A stretch of DNA of 64,000 nucleotides. Origin: SKKY01 sp965228015 (GTDB lineage: Bacteria; Bacillota; Peptococcia; Peptococcales; SKKY01). The notes beneath the pieces are model-generated. The model ran no database searches. It was given only the letters and a program-made list of their open reading frames with translations, and had not been told where the DNA came from. The stretch is taken from NCBI GenBank assembly GCA_965228015.1, contig OZ245787.1, positions 1,426,001 through 1,490,000 of the forward strand. Direction: 5' to 3'. A program made the translations under genes and the position numbers. This document shows, in pieces, positions 1-8,388 of this stretch. The stretch's first letter is position 1. Every line of letters begins with the position of its first letter.

Positions 1-2
1 CA

Positions 3-1439
3 GCAGGTACTTATATGGATTCAAGGATTATAATTGGCGACTTGTTAGTTAAGTCTGGACCTCAAGGATTTATGACAACTGATTTGCTATCAAAATCTTT
101 AAGGGAAAATGGTGTAGAGTTACTAAGATTAAAAACAGGTACTCCATCCAGAATAGATGCAAACACCTTAGACTACACTAAAATGTCTATTCAGCCAGGT
201 TCAGACGAAGGTCTTTATTTTTCCTTTGATAATTATAAAAGGGAAAGAACTGAAAAAAACATTCCATGCTGGCTTACCTATACAAATGCTGAAACTCATC
301 AGGTTATAAAAAATAATCTTCACAGATCTCCATTGTTTTCTGGAGTAATACAGGGGACAGGTCCTAGATATTGTCCCTCCATTGAGGATAAAATTGTTAG
401 ATTTGCAACTAAAGATCAGCATCAATTATTTATTGAGCCTGAAGGAGAAAACACCAATGAAATTTATGTTCAGGGAATGAACACCAGCCTTCCTGAGGAA
501 GTTCAACTTGAAATGCTCAGAACAATACCTGGATTGGAAAATGCAGAAATATTGAGAACTGGATATGCTATTGAATATGACGCGGTTAAACCCTCTCAGC
601 TAAAATTAAATTTTGAATTAAAATTGATTTCTGGTTTGTTTACTGCAGGACAAATTAATGGTACTTCTGGATACGAAGAAGCTGCTGCTCAGGGGATTCT
701 TGCAGGGATAAATGCAGCCTTAAAAGTTAGGGGAGAAGAATCTCTTATCTTATCAAGAGCAGAGGCTTATATGGGAGTATTGATTGATGATCTTTTGACG
801 AAAGAAACCACTGAACCGTACAGGCTTTTAACTTCAAGATCGGAACACCGCCTATATTTAAGGCAGGATAATGCAGACTTAAGGTTGACTGAAAAAGGTC
901 ATAAAATAGGATTAATCTCTGAAGCTAAATTTAAAGAATTTGCTGATAAAAAAGAGATTATTTCCCGGGAAATAAATACTTTAAAGAGAATATTGCTTCA
1001 ACCAAGCAACCCGGAATTAAGAATGTTATTAGAAGAAAAAAATAGTCCTGAATTTAAGCAATCTATTTCTCTATATGACATCCTAAAAAGAAATGAGATT
1101 AGTTATTCTGATTTAGTTAGATTTGCTTTTATTCCGGGTGTTCATAGAAAGGATGTCCAAGAACAGATTAACATACAAATAAAGTATGAAGGCTATATTG
1201 AGAAGCAGTTAAAGCAAATTGAAAAGTTTAACAAGCTTGAAAACAAGGGATTGCCTGAGGAACTTGATTATTCGGAGATTTCTGGCTTGCGAAAAGAGGC
1301 ATGTCAAAAGTTAAACAATATTAAGCCTGTTTCTGTTGGCCAGGCTTCAAGAATTCAGGGAGTTTCCCCGGCTGACATTTCTGTATTAATGATATATCTT
1401 GAGAAAATAAGAAGGGGAAATGATGAGCAAAATATTTAA
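3..1439 (+). CDS. mnmG: tRNA uridine-5-carboxymethylaminomethyl(34) synthesis enzyme MnmG (5' truncated by window)
   Basis: This is the C-terminal part of MnmG (GidA), the FAD enzyme that works with MnmE to modify the wobble uridine of certain tRNAs. The frame is open to the left edge and the FAD-binding N-terminus lies outside the window. The family signatures GTGPRYCPSIEDKIVRF and LFTAGQINGTSGYEEAAAQG are visible, as is the helical C-terminal tRNA/MnmE-binding part. It overlaps the start of rsmG by about 20 bases. The gidA-gidB-noc-soj-spo0J order is the classic Firmicutes neighbourhood next to oriC, so the origin should lie just to the left. Confidence 0.97.
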   Translation, partial: AGTYMDSRIIIGDLLVKSGPQGFMTTDLLSKSLRENGVELLRLKTGTPSRIDANTLDYTKMSIQPGSDEGLYFSFDNYKRERTEKNIPCWLTYTNAETHQVIKNNLHRSPLFSGVIQGTGPRYCPSIEDKIVRFATKDQHQLFIEPEGENTNEIYVQGMNTSLPEEVQLEMLRTIPGLENAEILRTGYAIEYDAVKPSQLKLNFELKLISGLFTAGQINGTSGYEEAAAQGILAGINAALKVRGEESLILSRAEAYMGVLIDDLLTKETTEPYRLLTSRSEHRLYLRQDNADLRLTEKGHKIGLISEAKFKEFADKKEIISREINTLKRILLQPSNPELRMLLEEKNSPEFKQSISLYDILKRNEISYSDLVRFAFIPGVHRKDVQEQINIQIKYEGYIEKQLKQIEKFNKLENKGLPEELDYSEISGLRKEACQKLNNIKPVSVGQASRIQGVSPADISVLMIYLEKIRRGNDEQNI

Positions 1440-2136
1440 AGATTATTTTATAAAAGAAAACATAAATATTTCAGACCTGCAACTCAATAATTTTTTAAAA
1501 TATAAAGATTTGCTTCGTGAATGGAACGAAAAAATTAACCTTACTGCCATATTGGAAGATAAAGAAATATTTTACAAGCATTTTATTGACTCTTTGCTTA
1601 TACTTAAGCTAGATAAGTTGAATTTTGCGGGGAAATCTATTATTGATGTTGGCACAGGAGCAGGTTTTCCGGGGCTGCCATTGGCAATAATGATTAAAGA
1701 GCTTAATGTTACTTTGTCAGATTCTTTAAATAAAAGAATGGAATTTTTAAAAAAGGTAGGGAAAGAGTTAGATTTGTCAAACCTTTGTTTCTTAGAAGGC
1801 AGAGCAGAAGATTTGGGTAAAAACATTCTATATAGAGAGAAATATGATTATTCTGTTGCAAGGGCTGTATCCAGAATGCCTGTATTGTTAGAGTATACAC
1901 TTCCCTTTGTAAAAAAAGAGGGGTTTGTTATTGCTTATAAAGGACCAGAATTTGAAGAAGAGCTTAAGAACTCAAATAATGTTCTTGAAATACTAGGGGG
2001 CAGGGTTGAAAATGTATATAATTTCAAAATTAATGATTTTTCAATGGAAAGAAATATTATTTTAATTAAAAAAGTTCAAGTTACTCCTGAAAAATATCCC
2101 AGAAGGCCAGGAGTGCCAGTAAAAAAACCACTTTAG
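1420..2136 (+). CDS. rsmG: 16S rRNA (guanine(527)-N(7))-methyltransferase RsmG
   Basis: RsmG (GidB) methylates G527 of 16S rRNA using S-adenosylmethionine. The 238-residue length is usual for the family. The SAM-binding glycine loop IDVGTGAGFPGLPLAI lies near residues 75-90, followed by the conserved SDSLNKRMEFL segment. The C-terminus ends in the typical basic RRPGVPVKKPL. It starts inside the end of mnmG after GAAGGGGAAATG, so it is probably translationally coupled. Two adjacent ATG codons (1420 and 1423) could serve as start. Confidence 0.95.
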   Translation: MMSKIFKDYFIKENINISDLQLNNFLKYKDLLREWNEKINLTAILEDKEIFYKHFIDSLLILKLDKLNFAGKSIIDVGTGAGFPGLPLAIMIKELNVTLSDSLNKRMEFLKKVGKELDLSNLCFLEGRAEDLGKNILYREKYDYSVARAVSRMPVLLEYTLPFVKKEGFVIAYKGPEFEEELKNSNNVLEILGGRVENVYNFKINDFSMERNIILIKKVQVTPEKYPRRPGVPVKKPL

Positions 2137-2144
2137 GAGGGTAC

Positions 2145-2970
2145 ATGAATAAATTTAATTCGTTACTTGGCTTATCAGTAAATAAGTAGCAGGAAATTAT
2201 AGAAAAAATTCCTGTTGAATTGATTTCAAGAAATCCTTTTCAGCCCAGACAGGTATTTGACAATGAATATCTTGAAGAACTTGCTTCATCAATAAAGCAG
2301 TATGGAGTTTTGCAACCAATTATATTAAAAAAGATTTCTTCTAGGGAGTATATAATTATTGCCGGGGAATGTCGTTTTAGAGCGGCAAAATTAGCAGGCT
2401 TAACTGAAATATCATCTATAATAAAAGACTTAGATGAAAGCGAAATGGCAGAGATTGCAATTATAGAAAATTTACAAAGAGAAAATCTGAATTATTTTGA
2501 GGAAGCGGAAGGCTTTAAGGTTCTTGCGGAACAATTTGACATGACTCAAGAAGAAATCGTAAAAAAGTTGGGAAGTCTCAATCAATGGTTGCAAATAAGA
2601 TCCGGCTTTTGAAATTATCCCCTAAAGTACGTCAGGAAATCTCCACCGAAGTATTATCCGAAAGACACTTAAGGGCGTTAATAAGGATTCCAGAGGAAGA
2701 GAATCAACTAATGATCCTAGGGAAAATATACGAAAAAAACTTAAATGTTAAACAAACTGAAGAATTAATTAATAATTTTTGTAAGAACGGAAAAACAGAA
2801 GAAAAAAGGAAGCTCTTTCGATTAAAGCTTCAAAACCATCTGACTATAAACTATTCCAAAACACATTAAAAAAATCCATAGAAAGTATTGAATTTCTAGG
2901 CGCCAGAGCTGAGCATAGTGATGTTTTAAAAGATGATCACTTAGAAGTTATAATTAAAATATACAAATAA
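2145..2970 (+). pseudogene. noc: noc nucleoid occlusion protein, ParB family (broken)
   Basis: The gene sits between rsmG and parA, where Noc lies in Firmicutes. Noc is a ParB paralogue that binds DNA and blocks division over the nucleoid. A good ribosome site (AGGAGGGTACATG) opens a frame reading MNKFNSLLGLSVNK, then meets a TAG at 2187-2189. The same frame resumes with the ParB N-terminal domain (NPFQPRQVF, GECRFRAAKLAG, ENLQRENLN). The frame then shifts at the A6 run 2561-2566 into the helix-turn-helix segment, and again near 2802-2812 into the C-terminal dimerisation part that ends at 2970. Three lesions make this a pseudogene unless the sequence is faulty. The true parB lies downstream and is intact. 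Confidence 0.85.
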
Positions 2971-2996
2971 AACACCGAAAGGTGTTTTATTTGTAT
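2961..2996 (+). terminator. hairpin at end of noc
   Basis: This is a perfect 16-bp inverted repeat (ATACAAATAAAACACC and its complement) closed by a GAAA tetraloop. It overlaps the noc stop codon. The 3' arm is T-rich, so it can act as an intrinsic terminator, possibly in both directions. Confidence 0.7.
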
Positions 2997-3019
2997 ATTA
3001 ATGAGGATTACAATATGTT
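2991..3019 (+). promoter_or_regulatory. possible sigma-A promoter for parA-parB
   Basis: TTGTAT and TATGTT are separated by 17 bases, 26 bases upstream of the parA start. The match is weak and the -35 lies in the 3' arm of the noc hairpin, so the assignment is tentative. Confidence 0.3.
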
Positions 3020-3044
3020 AAAATCTTAAAGTGGAGGTGAAAAT

Positions 3045-3806
3045 ATGGGGAAAATTATTCCAATAGTTAATCAAAAAGGTGGAGTGGCAAAAACAACTAC
3101 TGCGATTAATTTATCTGCCGTATTGGCCTTATCTGGGAAAAAGATTTTATTGGTAGATATGGATCCTCAAAGCAATGCCAGTAGTGGCTTAGCAATTGAA
3201 ACTGACAATCTTGAATTTTCTATTTATGATGTATTAATAAATGGAAGGAAGATTTCAGAGACTATACATAAAACAGAAGTAAAAAACCTAGTTGTTTTAC
3301 CTTCAAACATCCAGCTTGCTGGAGCAGAAATAGAGCTTGTTTCCATCAATCAGAGAGAGTTTTTATTAAAAAATGCATTAACTGAAGTGAAGAAATTTTT
3401 TGATTATATAATTATTGACTGCCCGCCATCTCTTGGGTTGCTTGCACTAAACTCACTTGTTGCTGCAACTAGCGTAATAATTCCTATTCAATGCGAATAT
3501 TATGCTCTTGAGGGACTTTCTAAACTTATGAACACAATAGAACTTGTTAGAAGCAATTTAAACAAAGACCTTGAAATCGAAGGTGTTTTAATGACAATGT
3601 TTGACAGCAGAACCAACCTTTCTATTCAAGTTGTTGATGAAGTTAAAAAGTATTTTGGCAACAAACTTTTCAAAGCAATTGTACCCAGAAATGTGAGAAT
3701 AAGCGAATCCCCTAGTTATGGCAAACCGGTTATACTTTATGCTCCCAGCTCAAAAGGAGCGGAGATGTATTATTTATTAGGAGAGGAAGTGCTTGAAAAT
3801 GAATAA
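3045..3806 (+). CDS. parA: chromosome partitioning ATPase ParA (Soj)
   Basis: ParA/Soj is a deviant Walker ATPase that works with ParB at parS in origin segregation and can modulate DnaA. The 253-residue protein begins with the deviant Walker A motif KGGVAKTTTAINLSA near residue 11. The Walker A-prime segment LLVDMDPQSNASSG and Walker B IIDCPPSLGLL follow. The start is fixed by GTGGAGGTGAAAATATG. It overlaps parB by 8 bases. Confidence 0.97.
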   Translation: MGKIIPIVNQKGGVAKTTTAINLSAVLALSGKKILLVDMDPQSNASSGLAIETDNLEFSIYDVLINGRKISETIHKTEVKNLVVLPSNIQLAGAEIELVSINQREFLLKNALTEVKKFFDYIIIDCPPSLGLLALNSLVAATSVIIPIQCEYYALEGLSKLMNTIELVRSNLNKDLEIEGVLMTMFDSRTNLSIQVVDEVKKYFGNKLFKAIVPRNVRISESPSYGKPVILYAPSSKGAEMYYLLGEEVLENE

Positions 3807-4683
3807 GAAGGGATTAGGAAAAGGCTTAGGAGCCCTTATTCCTGGCAATATTCAAAACATATCAGGGGGAAAAACAAAGGAAGAATTTAAAGGAGAGAAA
3901 GTTCTCCAAATCCCAATGGATAAAGTAATCCCCAACCCAGATCAGCCAAGAAAAAGTTTTAACCAAGAAAAAATTCAGGAGTTGGCCCAATCCATTAAAG
4001 AAAATGGTTTAATACAACCTATAATTGTAAGAAAAAACAAAGACAAATATCAAATAATAGCTGGTGAGAGAAGATTTAGAGCATACACTCTTCTGGGGTA
4101 TAAAGAAATTGACGGGATAGTAAAGGATTTTGATGATAATAAAACCTCCAGAGTAGCACTAATAGAAAATATACAACGGCAAGGCTTAAATCCTATAGAA
4201 GAAGCAAAAGCTTACAAAAACCTTATAGATCAGCACGGCCTAACCCAAGCAGAACTTGGCGAAATACTGGGTAAAAGCAGATCCGCTATAACAAACTCAA
4301 CCAGACTTCTGGAGCTTCCGGAGAAAGTGGTTTCCTTAATTATTGATGGAAAAATCTCCATGGGCCATGGAAGAGCCCTTCTGCCTTTGGAAAAAACAAA
4401 GTTGATTGAAGAATCCGCAAAAGAAATTGCTGAAAAAGGGCTGAATGTTAGACAAGTAGAAGCCTTAGTTAAAAAAAAGCTGGAAGCAAAAAAAGTTGAA
4501 GATATTTTTAAGGTAGAAAACGTGGAACTAAAAAGAATAAAGGAAAATTTACAGACGATCTTTTCTACAAAAGTTGAAATTAAAGGCACAGAAAAAAGAG
4601 GGAAAATAGAGCTGGAGTATTACAACCTGGAAGACCTAAATAGAATTATAGAAATTATTGATAAAAAGTGGTGTTTCACGTGA
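3799..4683 (+). CDS. parB: chromosome partitioning protein ParB (Spo0J)
   Basis: ParB is the CTPase clamp that loads at parS and spreads. Visible features are the basic N-terminal ParA-stimulating peptide MNKKGLGKGLGALIPG, the CTP-binding motifs GERRFRAY and ENIQRQGLN, and the helix-turn-helix region LGEILGKSRSAITNSTRLL. A charged C-terminal dimerisation domain follows. The ATG at 3799 is preferred over an upstream in-frame TTG because the known N-terminal peptide begins there. The stop codon lies inside the first parS site. Confidence 0.97.
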   Translation: MNKKGLGKGLGALIPGNIQNISGGKTKEEFKGEKVLQIPMDKVIPNPDQPRKSFNQEKIQELAQSIKENGLIQPIIVRKNKDKYQIIAGERRFRAYTLLGYKEIDGIVKDFDDNKTSRVALIENIQRQGLNPIEEAKAYKNLIDQHGLTQAELGEILGKSRSAITNSTRLLELPEKVVSLIIDGKISMGHGRALLPLEKTKLIEESAKEIAEKGLNVRQVEALVKKKLEAKKVEDIFKVENVELKRIKENLQTIFSTKVEIKGTEKRGKIELEYYNLEDLNRIIEIIDKKWCFT

Positions 4684-4696
4684 AACATCACTTTTT
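4663..4696 (+). terminator. parB terminator built on parS
   Basis: The palindrome around parS site 1 extends to 17 pairs: AAAAAGTG, one G-T pair, the parS half-site and its complement. It ends in CTTTTTATTTTC. As RNA it would form a long hairpin with a U-rich tail at the end of the parA-parB message. Confidence 0.6.
4672..4687. promoter_or_regulatory. parS site 1, overlapping the parB stop codon
   Basis: The perfect 16-bp palindrome TGTTTCACGTGAAACA differs from the Bacillus consensus TGTTCCACGTGAAACA at one position. It contains the parB TGA stop codon. Flanking AAAAAGTG and CACTTTTT extend the dyad. Confidence 0.95.
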
Positions 4697-4712
4697 ATTT
4701 TCTAAAATCAAA

Positions 4713-4728
4713 CGTTTCACGTGAAACA
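4713..4728. promoter_or_regulatory. parS site 2
   Basis: CGTTTCACGTGAAACA is identical to site 1 except for the first base. It is 41 bp downstream on the same helical region. Two clustered sites next to parB match origin-proximal parS placement. The remaining bases to 4904 show no gene or clear structure. Confidence 0.93.
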
Positions 4729-4904
4729 TCGCTGCCCTTTGCTAGTGTTAGCATCTTAAACAGGAAAGATGGCTTAAAATGGAGTATAAGGGCCTTAAAC
4801 AGAAAGCTGTCTGCAAATGAGAAGATGGGTAAATTTAGGGTTTACTATTTTAGAAAATACAAGTAAAATATAGTTGTTTGAATGGGCGGGAGTTGGTTAA
4901 TAGA

Positions 4905-5894
4905 ATGAAAAAAGGATTTAAAAATCATAAGTTCACTTTAATGTTCATTCCTCACAATAATTCGGAAGTGAGGAGCATTAAAATTCCGGCTATCTTGATA
5001 AATAGTCTTGCAGTTTTTGGTCTTTTGTCCCTAGTGGTTGTGGGAGTTTTATTTATAAATTCTTCCAGGCTAGAGACAAAGCTGCTGGAAAATAATGAGC
5101 TGAAGTCGGTTAATTCAATTCAAAACCAAGAGATAAAAATCCTTAAGAAAGAAGCTACATTGGCTTTGGAAAAGTTAGAGGAAATTAAAAAAACTGATGC
5201 AAAAGTAAGAGAAATGGTTGGGCTAAAATCTAATGAGGACACAAACATAGCGGCTTCCAGAAGTGACAGCGGCGGAACAAGATATCCTTCTAGAAGCCTA
5301 ATAAATGACAACTATGATTTGCTTAATTCTACATATGCAACTAATAGTGAAAACGCAGAACAGTTTAGTGAAAAAAATGCTTCAGGATTGACGGATATAA
5401 AAGAAATAAAAGAAATACTCAAAGTTATCAATGAAGGAGTTGGAAATCAGGAAAAGATTTTAACAAGCTTGGAAAAAGAAACCTCGGACAAGATTCGCTT
5501 TTTAGCTGCGAAACCTTCTGGCCGTCCTTCTTCAGGGAGGCTAACATCTCCTTATGGTTGGAGAACAAGTCCTTTTTCCGGCAGAGGATCTGAGTTTCAT
5601 TCTGGAATTGACATTGCTTCCGGGTATGGAGCCAGAATCGTAGCTACAGGGTCAGGAAAGGTTACTTTTTCAAGATATAGAGCTGGATTCGGCTATACGG
5701 TAGTTATTAATCATGGGTATGGATATACAACTATGTATGCTCACTGTTCTTCCTTAAATGTGAAAGTTGGAGATCAGGTAAAAAGAGGGGAACTTATAGC
5801 AAGGATGGGGAGATCTGGAAGAGCAACCGGGCCTCATGTGCATTACGAGGTTACTTATAATGGAAGAACAATTAATCCTCAAACTACTATGTAA
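4905..5894 (+). CDS. membrane-anchored M23 (LytM) peptidoglycan endopeptidase
   Basis: A short cytoplasmic N-terminus is followed by one membrane segment around residues 28-48 (LAVFGLLSLVVVGVLF), a coiled coil and a Ser/Asn-rich linker. The C-terminal LytM domain carries zinc ligands HSGIDIASGYG and GPHVHYEV. It should cut peptide cross-links outside the cell. ATG 4905 is chosen because it follows GGCGGGAG by 12 bases and gives the usual MKKGFKNHKFTLMFIPH start. In-frame TTG codons upstream are possible. It lies 17 bases before a bactofilin gene, a common pairing in which the two cooperate in local wall remodelling. Confidence 0.93.
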   Translation: MKKGFKNHKFTLMFIPHNNSEVRSIKIPAILINSLAVFGLLSLVVVGVLFINSSRLETKLLENNELKSVNSIQNQEIKILKKEATLALEKLEEIKKTDAKVREMVGLKSNEDTNIAASRSDSGGTRYPSRSLINDNYDLLNSTYATNSENAEQFSEKNASGLTDIKEIKEILKVINEGVGNQEKILTSLEKETSDKIRFLAAKPSGRPSSGRLTSPYGWRTSPFSGRGSEFHSGIDIASGYGARIVATGSGKVTFSRYRAGFGYTVVINHGYGYTTMYAHCSSLNVKVGDQVKRGELIARMGRSGRATGPHVHYEVTYNGRTINPQTTM

Positions 5895-5911
5895 GTAAAG
5901 GAGAAAAAAGA

Positions 5912-6316
5912 ATGTTTGGATCAAAGGAAGCGAAAAAGGAAAATATCATTAATGCAGAAGTTATAGAAACGATAATTGGATTAAACTCAGAAATTGAAGG
6001 TTCTGTTCTTTCAAAAGGGTCTGTAAGAATTGACGGGAAGTTAAATGGAGATGTTTCTATAGAGGGCAACTTAATTGTTGGCGATCAGGGTTTGCTGAAA
6101 GGTAATGTTAAAGCGAAAAATATCATGGTTGCAGGAGAATTAATTGGAAATGTTGCTGCAAAAGAAAAAATTGAGATTAATAAATCTGGCAAGTTGTCGG
6201 GTGATATTTTGTCAAAATTTATTGTCATTGAAGATGGTGCCCAGTTCACTGGCCATTGTAAAATGGAAACAGAAGAATCCAAGACCCCTTTACTAAAAGA
6301 AAACAACAAAAAGTAG
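5912..6316 (+). CDS. bactofilin (polymer-forming cytoskeletal protein)
   Basis: The 134-residue protein has the bactofilin beta-helix: repeated short strands with glycine and valine/isoleucine periodicity, for example RIDGKLNGDVSIEGNLIVG, then LLKGNVKAKNIMVAGELIGN. Short polar tails flank the core. Bactofilins self-assemble into nucleotide-free filaments at the membrane. AAAGGAGAAAAAAGAATG fixes the start. It shares the transcript of the M23 peptidase and is followed by an intrinsic terminator. Confidence 0.92.
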   Translation: MFGSKEAKKENIINAEVIETIIGLNSEIEGSVLSKGSVRIDGKLNGDVSIEGNLIVGDQGLLKGNVKAKNIMVAGELIGNVAAKEKIEINKSGKLSGDILSKFIVIEDGAQFTGHCKMETEESKTPLLKENNKK

Positions 6317-6323
6317 TAAATTA

Positions 6324-6352
6324 AGGGCAGAGAATCTGTCCTTTTTCTTTTT
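6324..6352 (+). terminator. intrinsic terminator after bactofilin
   Basis: AGGGCAGA, a GAA loop and TCTGTCCT form an 8-bp stem followed by TTTTCTTTTT. Confidence 0.85.
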
Positions 6353-6375
6353 ATATAGTACGAGGAGTGAATGAT

Positions 6376-7119
6376 ATGATTGATTATAACACTTTCGATA
6401 TTGCCCTGGTTCTTATTGTTTTTTTCGGTGCTTTATATGGCTCGTACAGGGGCTTTGTTGTTACGTTATTGAGTTTTGCCGGCAAAATATTGTCCGCAAT
6501 TCTTGCTGGTAAATTTCTCGGAAAATTTATTGAAGTCTTTAGGGTGAAAGAACTTTTTTTGAATGATATTGGAAAAATACTTCAAGATTATTTACCTGTT
6601 TCGGAAGAAATTAAAAACATGAAGCTATCTGAAGAAGGGGTTAATCTCGCCGGTTCATCTTTTGAGGGTAACAATCTCATAAAAATTTTGGGTGAAAATA
6701 TTTCCCGGGAAATAAAAAGGTTTTCTGAGATGGGTGATAGTGTTTCTTTTGAAACTGTTGGTGATATGATAAGTCTGGTAGTTTCAAATTATATTTTAAA
6801 TATATTATCATTTATTTTTTTATTTTTGCTGTTCCTTTTTGGCTTCTCAATTTTAAAAGCAATAATGGTAAACTTGATAAGTTCTTCGGGAGCTGTAACT
6901 GGAGTGGATAAAATCTTTGGTTTTATCCTGGGCGCGGGAGTAAATGTATTTGTTCTTGCGTTATTTATTGGCATTTCATACGATCTTTTAAATGTAACGG
7001 CCCTTGAAGAAGGAGGGATTTTAAGCACCTATAGAATTATGCTGAATGAGTCCTCCTTTAGGGCATATTTCTCTTATGTATATAATCTAATAATAAATGA
7101 AGGTATAAAATTATTGTAA
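6376..7119 (+). CDS. CvpA family membrane protein
   Basis: The protein has about four hydrophobic segments (near residues 7-25, 30-48, 135-155 and 180-205). The first spans contain the CvpA-family pattern FFGALYGSYRGFVVTLLSF. A polar region of about 80 residues separates the two halves. CvpA relatives are linked to colicin V secretion in E. coli, but their molecular role in Firmicutes is unknown. ATG 6376 has AGGAG 8 bases upstream; GTG 6367 in the same frame overlaps that site and is less likely. Confidence 0.8.
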   Translation: MIDYNTFDIALVLIVFFGALYGSYRGFVVTLLSFAGKILSAILAGKFLGKFIEVFRVKELFLNDIGKILQDYLPVSEEIKNMKLSEEGVNLAGSSFEGNNLIKILGENISREIKRFSEMGDSVSFETVGDMISLVVSNYILNILSFIFLFLLFLFGFSILKAIMVNLISSSGAVTGVDKIFGFILGAGVNVFVLALFIGISYDLLNVTALEEGGILSTYRIMLNESSFRAYFSYVYNLIINEGIKLL

Positions 7120-7131
7120 AGAGGGTTTAAT

Positions 7132-8085
7132 TTGGATAAAAGATATAATATATATTCGGATTTCTTGAAAGAAAAATATAATGAAAAGGTTTACAAGCTG
7201 CCGGTTAACCTTCCTGGAACTTGTCCAAACAGAGATGGTAATTTATCTGTAAATGGTTGTACTTTTTGTGATGAAGATGGCTCTGGTTTCGAGTGTTTGC
7301 CTAATGAATTGTCGGTTACAAAACAAATTGAAGCTAACAGGGCTTTCTTTATTAGAAGGTTTAAAGCTAAAAAGTTTATTGTCTATTTTCAAGCTTTCAC
7401 AAATACTTATATGGAATTTGATGTTTTTAAGAAATGCATATTGGAGGCAACTTCTTTTGAGGATGTTGTAGGGATTTCTATTTCTACAAGACCAGACTGC
7501 CTCCCAGACCAATACTTAGATTTTCTTAAAGAAGTTAAATTGGAATTTAATTTAGAAATTGAAATAGAGTTAGGTTTACAGACTGTAAACTATCATACTC
7601 TTATTAAAGTTAACAGAGGGCATACGTTAGCAGAATATATTGACGCGGTACTCCAAATAAAAAAGAGAGGATTTGCTCTGGTTACACATCTGATGTTGAA
7701 TTTACCTTATGATAATGAAACAGATGTTGTTGAAAATGCTAAAATACTATCCGCAATAGGAAGTGACTATGTTAAACTACATTCTTTATATATTGTTAAA
7801 GGCGCCCCGATTAGTGAAGAATATAATTTGAAAAAATTTGAAATGATTTCCTTAGAAGAATATGTTCAAAGAGTAGTAACCTTTTTAGAGTATCTTGATC
7901 CAAAAATTATAGTTCAGAGAATTGTAGGCAAAGGCCCTCAGGGGAATATGGATTTTTGCAACTGGAGTACAAGTTGGTGGAAAATTAAGATAATGATAGA
8001 AGAAGCTCTTGTGAAGAAAAACACTTTTCAGGGAAAAAAGTTTAATTATTTATATGGAAGTGCAGTTGTAAAAAAAGAATTTTAA
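7132..8085 (+). CDS. radical SAM protein, TIGR01212/YtqA type
   Basis: The 317-residue protein has the cysteine cluster CPNRDGNLSVNGCTFC, the wide CX9-11CXXC spacing of the TIGR01212 subgroup. This family is related to the Elp3 radical SAM core. ISTRPDCLPDQYLDFL and ELGLQTVNYHTL are SAM-barrel motifs. Its Bacillus relative YtqA has no firmly assigned reaction. Translation starts at TTG 7132 after AGAGGGTTTAAT, 12 bases after the CvpA-like gene. Confidence 0.88.
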   Translation: MDKRYNIYSDFLKEKYNEKVYKLPVNLPGTCPNRDGNLSVNGCTFCDEDGSGFECLPNELSVTKQIEANRAFFIRRFKAKKFIVYFQAFTNTYMEFDVFKKCILEATSFEDVVGISISTRPDCLPDQYLDFLKEVKLEFNLEIEIELGLQTVNYHTLIKVNRGHTLAEYIDAVLQIKKRGFALVTHLMLNLPYDNETDVVENAKILSAIGSDYVKLHSLYIVKGAPISEEYNLKKFEMISLEEYVQRVVTFLEYLDPKIIVQRIVGKGPQGNMDFCNWSTSWWKIKIMIEEALVKKNTFQGKKFNYLYGSAVVKKEF

Positions 8086-8100
8086 GAAGGTGGATATGCA

Positions 8101-8289
8101 ATGCCTCTGAAAATAAATGTTGGTAATTTAATTGTTACAAAAAAAAATCACCCCTGTGGGGGAAATCGCTGGATAGTTATCAGAACGGGAGCGGATTTTA
8201 TAATTAAGTGTGAAAAATGTAATCATCAGACTTGGATTTCCCGTGTTAAGCTGGAAAAATCCATAAAAGAAATAATAAGTAAAAAGTAA
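8101..8289 (+). CDS. DUF951 small zinc-ribbon protein
   Basis: The 62-residue protein matches the DUF951 pattern: basic N-terminus, PCGGNRWIVIRTGADF, CEKCNHQTWISR. The cysteines could bind a metal. Function is unknown. It sits just upstream of rpsF, the usual location in Firmicutes. The ribosome site is AAGAAGGTGGATATGCAATG. Confidence 0.88.
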   Translation: MPLKINVGNLIVTKKNHPCGGNRWIVIRTGADFIIKCEKCNHQTWISRVKLEKSIKEIISKK

Positions 8290-8297
8290 CCATATTC

Positions 8298-8326
8298 TTT
8301 ACAAACAATTAATAATATGATAAAAT
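8298..8326 (+). promoter_or_regulatory. sigma-A promoter for rpsF-ssb-rpsR
   Basis: TTTACA and TAAAAT are separated by 17 bases, 63 bases upstream of the rpsF GTG. The leader holds GAGC/GCTC complementary stretches that might fold. I could not confirm the S6:S18 autoregulatory motif. Confidence 0.6.
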
Positions 8327-8388
8327 TTAATGTTGAAGACCCTGCTCTGTAAAAGGAGCCTAAGTCCATGGGGGGGAGGTGAAGACTA

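Noticed and set aside
4729..4904. Possible gene or replication origin between parS and the M23 gene
   Set aside because: No start with a ribosome site, no repeated DnaA-box-like sequence and no stable hairpin could be seen in this AT-rich gap.
8327..8388. S6:S18-binding autoregulatory leader of rpsF
   Set aside because: Some complementary bases exist (GCTC/GAGC, CCC/GGG), but I could not identify the conserved bulge of the known motif, so no RNA element is annotated.
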